NCBI GenBank assembly: GCA_024349245.1
Contig: JALDNG010000898.1
Location: forward strand, 48,716 to 112,715
DNA: 64,000 bases
Source of the DNA: Neodontobutis hainanensis
Lineage: Eukaryota > Chordata > Actinopteri > Gobiiformes > Odontobutidae
Direction: 5' to 3'
The notes under the pieces are model-generated. The model saw only the letters and a list, made by a program, of their open reading frames with translations, was not told where the DNA came from and made no database searches. Positions 59,201-64,000 of the stretch are shown piece by piece (position 1 is the first letter of the stretch; each line of letters opens with the position of its first letter). The position numbers were made by a program, and so were the translations under genes.

Positions 59201-60042
59201 GAAGAGACTGTAGTTGTACAATAGAACAGACTGTAGACGAGCATTAGAACCGACTGTACACATCCAGGAGAACAGACTGTAGATATGGAGTAGTACAGAC
59301 TAAAGACCTGCATTAGAACAGACTGTGGACGAGCATTAGAACAGACTATAGACATGCATTAGAACAGACTGTAGATGAGTATTAGAAAAGACTGTAGACA
59401 TGCTTTAGAACAGACTGTAGAGGTGCAGTAGAAGAGACTGTAGAGGTTCAGTATTACAGAATGATGACAATTATTAGAACAGACTGAAGACGTGCAGTAG
59501 AACAGACTGTAGAGGTGCAGTTGTACAGACTGTAGACGAGCATTAGAATAGACTGTAGATGTGCAGTAGAAAAGACTGTAGACGTACAATAGAACATACT
59601 GTAGATGAGCATTAGAACAGAATGTAGGCGTCCATTAGAACAGACTGTAGATGTGCAGTAGTAAAGACTAAAGACCTGCATAAGAATAGACTGTGGACGA
59701 GCATTAGAACAGACTATAGACGTGCTTTAGAACAGACTGTAGACTTGCAGTTGAAAAGACTGTAGCTGTGCATTAGAACAGATTGTAGATATGCAGTAGA
59801 ACTGAGTAGACGTACAATAGAACAGACTGTAGAGGTGCAGTTGAACAGAATGTAGACTTGCAGTAAAACAGATTGCAGAGCATCAGTAGTACAGACTCTA
59901 GACTGGCATTAGAACAGACTTTAGACATGCAGTATAACAGACTGTAGAGGAGCAGTAGAACAAACTGTAGAGGTGGAGTAGTAAAGAATGTAATTGGGCA
60001 TTAGAACAGACTGTTGTCGACCAATAGAACAGAATATAGACA
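50254..60042 (-). repeat. Satellite A main array, minus orientation (9.8 kb)
   Basis: About 425 monomers of 23 bp reading ACAGACTGTAG. The same diagnostic monomers occur, in the same order, as in the plus array when read on the matching strand: TTGGCTTTAGAACTGAC, then GTAAACGTCCAG, GACAATGTGCAGAAG and TATGAGTATTAGAAAACAC. Internal duplications: 54849 and 55151 (offset 302), 54737 and 56678 (offset 1941, several hundred bases), 58959 and 59258 (offset 299). It ends at ATAGAACAGAATATAGAC. Confidence 0.95.
54849..55440. repeat. Direct ~300-bp higher-order repeat within satellite A
   Basis: The block starting GTAGACGTTTATTAGAAC at 54849 recurs at 55151. Both contain the rare variants CTGCACTTA, TACAAACAGA and GACAAAAATGTAGACATTC, and the 24-bp variant GAGGTTGCAGAAATACAG. 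A related block lies at ~53200-53480. The spacing (302) is close to 13 monomers. Confidence 0.85.
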
Positions 60043-60650
60043 TTACATAAATGCATGCTGGCGGTCACTTCCGAGGTCCGATCAAGTGAAATGTCGTCTT
60101 TGATATGTCGTTCTGGGTGGCCCTAGGAGCCAGCGTGCAAAATTTGGAGAGGCTCACGACATTGTTAGCGGTCAAATAGTGTTCAGGCGTCAATGGTCAA
60201 AACCCGTTATAAGCTGTGTCTTTAGGAGGCTGAAACTTTTTCACTTTGATCTAAAGCCAGCAACCTTTGATATGTTGTTCTGGGTGGCCCCAGGAGCCAG
60301 CGTGCAAAATTTAGAGAGGCTACGACATTGGTAAGGGTCAAAGGTCAACTGAGCTATAGGCCCTGACAAGAAAGGTGTCTTTTGATCATCATGCTCTAGA
60401 GCTCTGCACTTCGGATATGTGATTCAGGGCTACTCCAGGAGCCAGGGTGATAAATTTGGGATTCCCACATGCCCATTTTGTCAATGTATTCACCCTAGTG
60501 GGGCGCTGGAGGTCACTTCCCAAGGTCGATCAAGTGAAATGTGGTCTCCTTTTCTCAACCCAGTACGTGGAAGCGTGTGGTAAGGTTGGCGAGGCTACCA
60601 CATTGATAAGGGGTTTAAAAGGTCAAAAAAGGGTATGCGCTAAAGGCCCA
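60043..60650. repeat. Non-satellite spacer made of degenerate ~150-165-bp blocks
   Basis: The phrase GATATGTCGTTCTGGGTGG then CCCTAGGAGCCAGCGTGC (60102) returns at 60269 (offset 167) as GATATGTTGTTCTGGGTGG. It returns more weakly at ~60414 (GATATGTGATTCAGGG, CCAGGAGCCAGGGTG). A second phrase, GGTCACTTCC...GATCAAGTGAAATG, occurs at ~60064 and ~60509. Each block continues with GAGAGGCT..ACGACATTG and a GGTCAAAGGTCAA-like stretch. No coding signal; family unknown. Confidence 0.65.
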
Positions 60651-60680
60651 GACAGACTGTAGTCGAGCATTAGAACAGAC
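60651..60680 (-). repeat. Single satellite A monomer bridging into satellite B
   Basis: GACAGACTGTAGTCGAGCAT then TAGAACAGAC is one satellite A monomer, fused without a gap to satellite B (ACAGAGAGACCAGAGG). This is the mirror image of the satellite B to A boundaries at 18620/18621 and 39585/39586, though the exact joining bases differ. Confidence 0.8.
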
Positions 60681-63600
60681 ACAGAGAGACCAGAGGAGGC
60701 AGAGGAGGTAGAGGACACAGACAGACCAGAGGAGGCAGAGGCCACAGAGAGACCAGAGGAGGCAGAGAGACCAGAGGAGGCAGAGGAGACAGAGAGACCA
60801 GAGGAGGCAGAGGCCACAAAGAGACGAGAGGAAGTAGAGGAGGCAGAGAGGCCAGAGGAGGCAGAGGCAACAGAAAGACCAAAGGAGGCAGATAGTTTAG
60901 AGAAGGCAGAGGCCACAGAGAGACTAGAGGAGGCAGAGTAGGCAGAGAGACCAGAAAAGGCAGATGCCAGTAAGAGACCAGAGGCCACAGAGAGATCCAG
61001 AGAAGGCAGAGGCCAAAGACTGACCAGAGGAGGTAGAGGACACAGAGAGACCAGAGGAGGCAGAGGACACGAAGAGACCAGAGGAGGCAGAGGCAACAGA
61101 GAGACCAGAGGAGATAGAGGAGACAGAGAGCAGAGGAGCCAGAGGCCACAGAGAGAGCAGAGGAGGCAGAGGAGACAGACATACAAGAGGAGGCAGAGGC
61201 CACAGAGAGATCAGAGGAGGCAGAGGAGGCAGAGGAGGCAGAGAGACCAGAGGAGGCAGAGGAGACAGAGAGAGCAGAAAAGGCAGAGGCCACATAGAGA
61301 CAAGAGGAAGTAGAGGACACAGACAGACCAGAGGAGGTGGGGGCCACAGAGAGACTAGAGGAGGCAGAGGAGACAGAGAGACCAGAGGAGGTAGAGGCCA
61401 CAGAGAGACCGGGGAGGCAAGGAGAGTCTAGAGGAGGCAGAGGCCACAGAGAGACCAGGGGAGGCAGAGGAGGCAGAGAGACCAGAAAAGGCAGATGCCT
61501 CAGAGAGACCAGAGGTATGCAGCGGCCAGAGAGAGACCAGAGAAGGCAGAGGCCACAGAGAGACCAGAGGAGGCTGAGGCCACAGAGAGACTAGAGGAGG
61601 CAGAGAGACAGAGAGACCAGAAGAGGCAGTTAGAGCAGAGGAGGCAGAGGAGGAGAGACCAGAGGAGGCAGAGTCCACAGAATGACTAGAGGAGGCAGAG
61701 GAGACAAAGAGACCCGAGGAGGCAGAGGACACAGAGAGACTAGAGGAGGCAGAGGCCACAGAGAATCCAGGGTAGGCATAGGCTACAGAGAGACCAGAGG
61801 ATTGCAGAGGTCACAGAGAGACCAGTGGAGGTAGAGAGAGCAGAGGAGGCAGAGAAGGCAGAGAGGCCACAGAGAAACCAGAGGAGGCAGAGGACACAGA
61901 CAGACCAGAGAAGGCAGAGAGACCAGTGGAGGCAGCGGAGACAGAGAGACCAGAGGAGGCAGAGGCCATAGAGAGACCAGAGGAGGCCGAGGCCATAGAG
62001 AGACCAGAGGAGGCAGAGAGAGAGACGAGAGGAGGCAGTTAGAGCAGAGGAGGCAGAGGAGGCAGAGAGACCAGAGGAGGCAGAGGCCACAGAGTGACTA
62101 GAGGAGGCAGAGGAGACAAAGAGACCAGAGGAGGCAGAGGCAATAGAGAGAGCAGTGGAGGCAGAGAGACCAGAGGGGACAGAGGAGGCAGAGAGACAAG
62201 AGAAGGCAGAGGTTACAGAGAGAGCAGAGGAGGCAGGGGCCATAGAGAGACCAGAGAAGGTAGAGGAGGCAGAGAGACCAGAGGAGTTAGAGGAGAAAGA
62301 GAGACCAGAAAAGGCAGATGCCTCAGAGAGACCAGAGGAGGCAGATGCCTCAGAGAGACAAGAGGAGGCAGCGGCCAAAGAGAGACCAGAGAAGGCAGAG
62401 GCCACAGAGAGACCAGAGGAGGCAGAGGCCACAGAGAGACCAGAGGAGGCAGAGGAGGCAGAGGACACAGACAGACCAGAGGAGGCAGAGGCCACAGAGA
62501 GACCAGAGGAGGCAGAGAGACCAGAGGAGGCAGAGGAGACAGAGAGACCAGAGGAGGCAGAGGCCACAGAGAGACGAGAGGAGGCAGAGGACACAGACAG
62601 ACCAGAGGAGGCAGAGAGTCCAGAGGAGGCAGAGGCCAGAGAGATACCAGAGGAGGCAGAGGCCACAGAGAGACCAGGGGAGGCAGAGGAGGCAGAGAGA
62701 CCAGAAAAGGCAGATGCCTCAGAGAGACCAGAGTAGGCAGCGGCCAGAGAGAGACCAGAGAAGGCAGAGGCCACAGAGAGACCAGAGGAGGCAGAGAGAG
62801 AGAGACCAAGAGAGACCAGAGGAGGCAGAGGCCACAGAGTGACTAGAGGAGGCAGAGGAGACAGAGAGACCAGAGGAGGCAGAGGACACAGAGAGACCAG
62901 AGGAGGCAGAGGCCACAGAGAGATCCAGAGGAGGCAGAGGCCACAGAGAGACCAGAGAGGAGGCAGAGGACAGAGAGACCAGAGGAGGCAGAGAGACAGA
63001 GGAGGCAGACAGAGGCAGAGAGACCAAGAAGCAGAGGAGACAGAGAGACCACAGAGAGGCAGGAGGCAGAGAGACCACAGGAGGCAGAGGCCACAGATAG
63101 AGACCAGAGGAGGCAGAGGACACAGACAGACCAGAGGAGTCAGAGAGAGCAGAGGAGGCAGAGAAGGCAGAGAGACCAGTGGAGGCAGAGGAGACAGAGA
63201 GACCAGAGGAGGCAGAGGCCATAGAGAGACCAGAGGAGGCAGGCAGAGAGACCAGAGGAGGCAGAGAGAGAGACCAGAGGAGGCAGTTAGAGCAGAGGAG
63301 GCAGAGGAGGCAGAGAGACCAGAGGAGGCAGAGGCCACAGAGTGACTAGAGGAGGCAGAGGAGACAAAGAGACCAGAGGAGGCAGAGTCAATAGAGAGAG
63401 CAGTGGAGGCAGAGAGACAAGAGAAGGCAGAGGTTACAGAGAGAGCAGAGGAGGCAGGGGCCATAGAGAGACCAGAGAAGGTAGAGGAGGCAGAGAGACC
63501 AGAGGAGTTAGAGGAGAAAGAGAGACCAGAGAAGGCAAAGGAGACAGAGAAACCAGAAAAGGCAGATGCCTCAGAGAGACCAGAGGAGGCAGATGCCTCA

Positions 63601-64000
63601 GAGAGACAAGCGAGATCAGAGGAGGCAGACGAGATAGAGAGACGAGAGGAAGCAGGGGAGGCAGAGACACTAGAGGAGGCAGAGGCCACAGAAAGACAAG
63701 AGGAGGCAGAGAGTCCAGAGGAGGCAGAGGCCACAGAGAGACCAGAAGAGGCAGAGGTTACAGAGAGACCAGAGGAGGCAGAGGAGGCAGAGAGACCAGA
63801 GGAGGCAGAGGAGGCAGAGAGACCAGAGGAGACAGAGGCCACCAAGAGTTCAGAAGAATCAGAAAGACAGAGAGACCAGAGGAGGCAGAGAGACTAGAGG
63901 ATGCAGAGAAGGCAGAGAGACCAGAGGAGACAGAGGCCACAGAGAGACCTGAGGAGGCAGAGGAATAGAGAGACAATAGGAGGCAGAGGCCAAAGAGTGA
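60681..64000 (-). repeat. Satellite B array, GA-rich on the plus strand, running off the window
   Basis: About 120 monomers of 27 bp (plus strand: GAGACCAGAGGAGGCAGAGG followed by CCACAGA), inverted relative to 8983-10496. Nine-codon periodic frames are open over long distances on both strands, the longest 701 codons on the minus strand (61740-63845). A block with the rare variants GCAATAGAGAGAGCAGTGG and AGGTTACAGAGAG near 62141 recurs near 63389 (offset ~1248). Variants differ from the 9-kb arrays: no GTGAACTC monomers, but several GATGCCTCAGAGAG ones. Confidence 0.95.

Noticed and set aside
44037..59681. Many 60-150-codon frames with LQSVL and YSLFYCTSTVCS repeats
   Set aside because: Produced by satellite A: three 23-bp monomers make 23 codons. 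They occur wherever the array lacks a stop and show no conserved start or domain.
60447..60662. A 71-codon frame in the spacer before satellite B
   Set aside because: Short, crosses the spacer-to-satellite boundary and has no recognisable motif.
61740..63845. A 701-codon minus-strand open frame rich in Ser/Ala/Leu/Pro
   Set aside because: It is pure 27-bp satellite. The unit is nine codons without a stop, and several other frames over the same DNA are also open; there is no unique domain, start context or splice structure.

Overview
This window looks like repeat-rich nuclear DNA from a teleost fish. The evidence is a set of fish-type mobile elements: a Rex3-like RTE retrotransposon with a GATG-repeat tail, an L2-clade LINE whose 3' end carries the fish-typical TAAATG tail, a BED-finger hAT transposon with spliceosomal introns, and a non-autonomous hAT. 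No host protein-coding gene, rRNA or tRNA could be supported. Nearly everything is tandem satellite, transposons nested inside it, or duplications of both.

Two satellites form the ground substance. Satellite A has a 23-bp monomer with core AGAACAGACTGTAGA (rc TCTACAGTCTGTTCT). Diagnostic monomer variants recur in a fixed order, giving a higher-order repeat of about 13 monomers (~299 bp). Satellite B has a 27-bp monomer, purine-rich on one strand. Because 27 is a multiple of three and the monomer lacks stop codons, it throws up long spurious ORFs on both strands, up to 701 codons.

Layout. 1-635 is unassigned flank. 636-23881 (copy A) and 23882-42413 (copy B) are a direct tandem duplication. 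Its internal junction lies inside an L2 LINE, with 4 bp of microhomology (CTGC). Each copy holds, in order: a ~1.3-kb unassigned segment; satellite A (minus) interrupted by a BED-hAT (8-bp TSD GTACAGAC); more satellite A; a ~400-bp spacer; satellite B (CT strand) interrupted by a non-autonomous hAT (8-bp TSD CTCCTCTG), which contains a jockey-group LINE, which contains a Rex3-like LINE (12-bp TSD AGAATTGTACAT); satellite B again; satellite A (plus); and an L2 LINE. Copy A is 4.7 kb longer because of three extra local duplications: 542 bp of satellite, a 1.74-kb templated insertion inside the Rex3-like element, and a 2.53-kb L2 duplication.

44038-60042 is 16 kb of satellite A that switches orientation at 50.24 kb. 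Exactly at the switch sits a 16-bp vertebrate telomeric repeat (TTAGGG x 2.7). Beyond it come a 0.6-kb spacer of degenerate ~150-165-bp blocks and 3.3 kb of satellite B in the GA orientation, running off the window. Reading outward from the telomeric motif, both sides go satellite A then satellite B in mirror image, so the right half of the window resembles a large imperfect palindrome.

No element has an intact reading frame as read here. Many differences between copies are 1-base homopolymer changes, so some frameshifts could be sequencing errors, and the tandem duplication could be an assembly artefact (unmerged haplotypes). The insertion order can be read from the nesting: satellites first, then hAT, LINE and Rex3-like insertions, then the local and large duplications.
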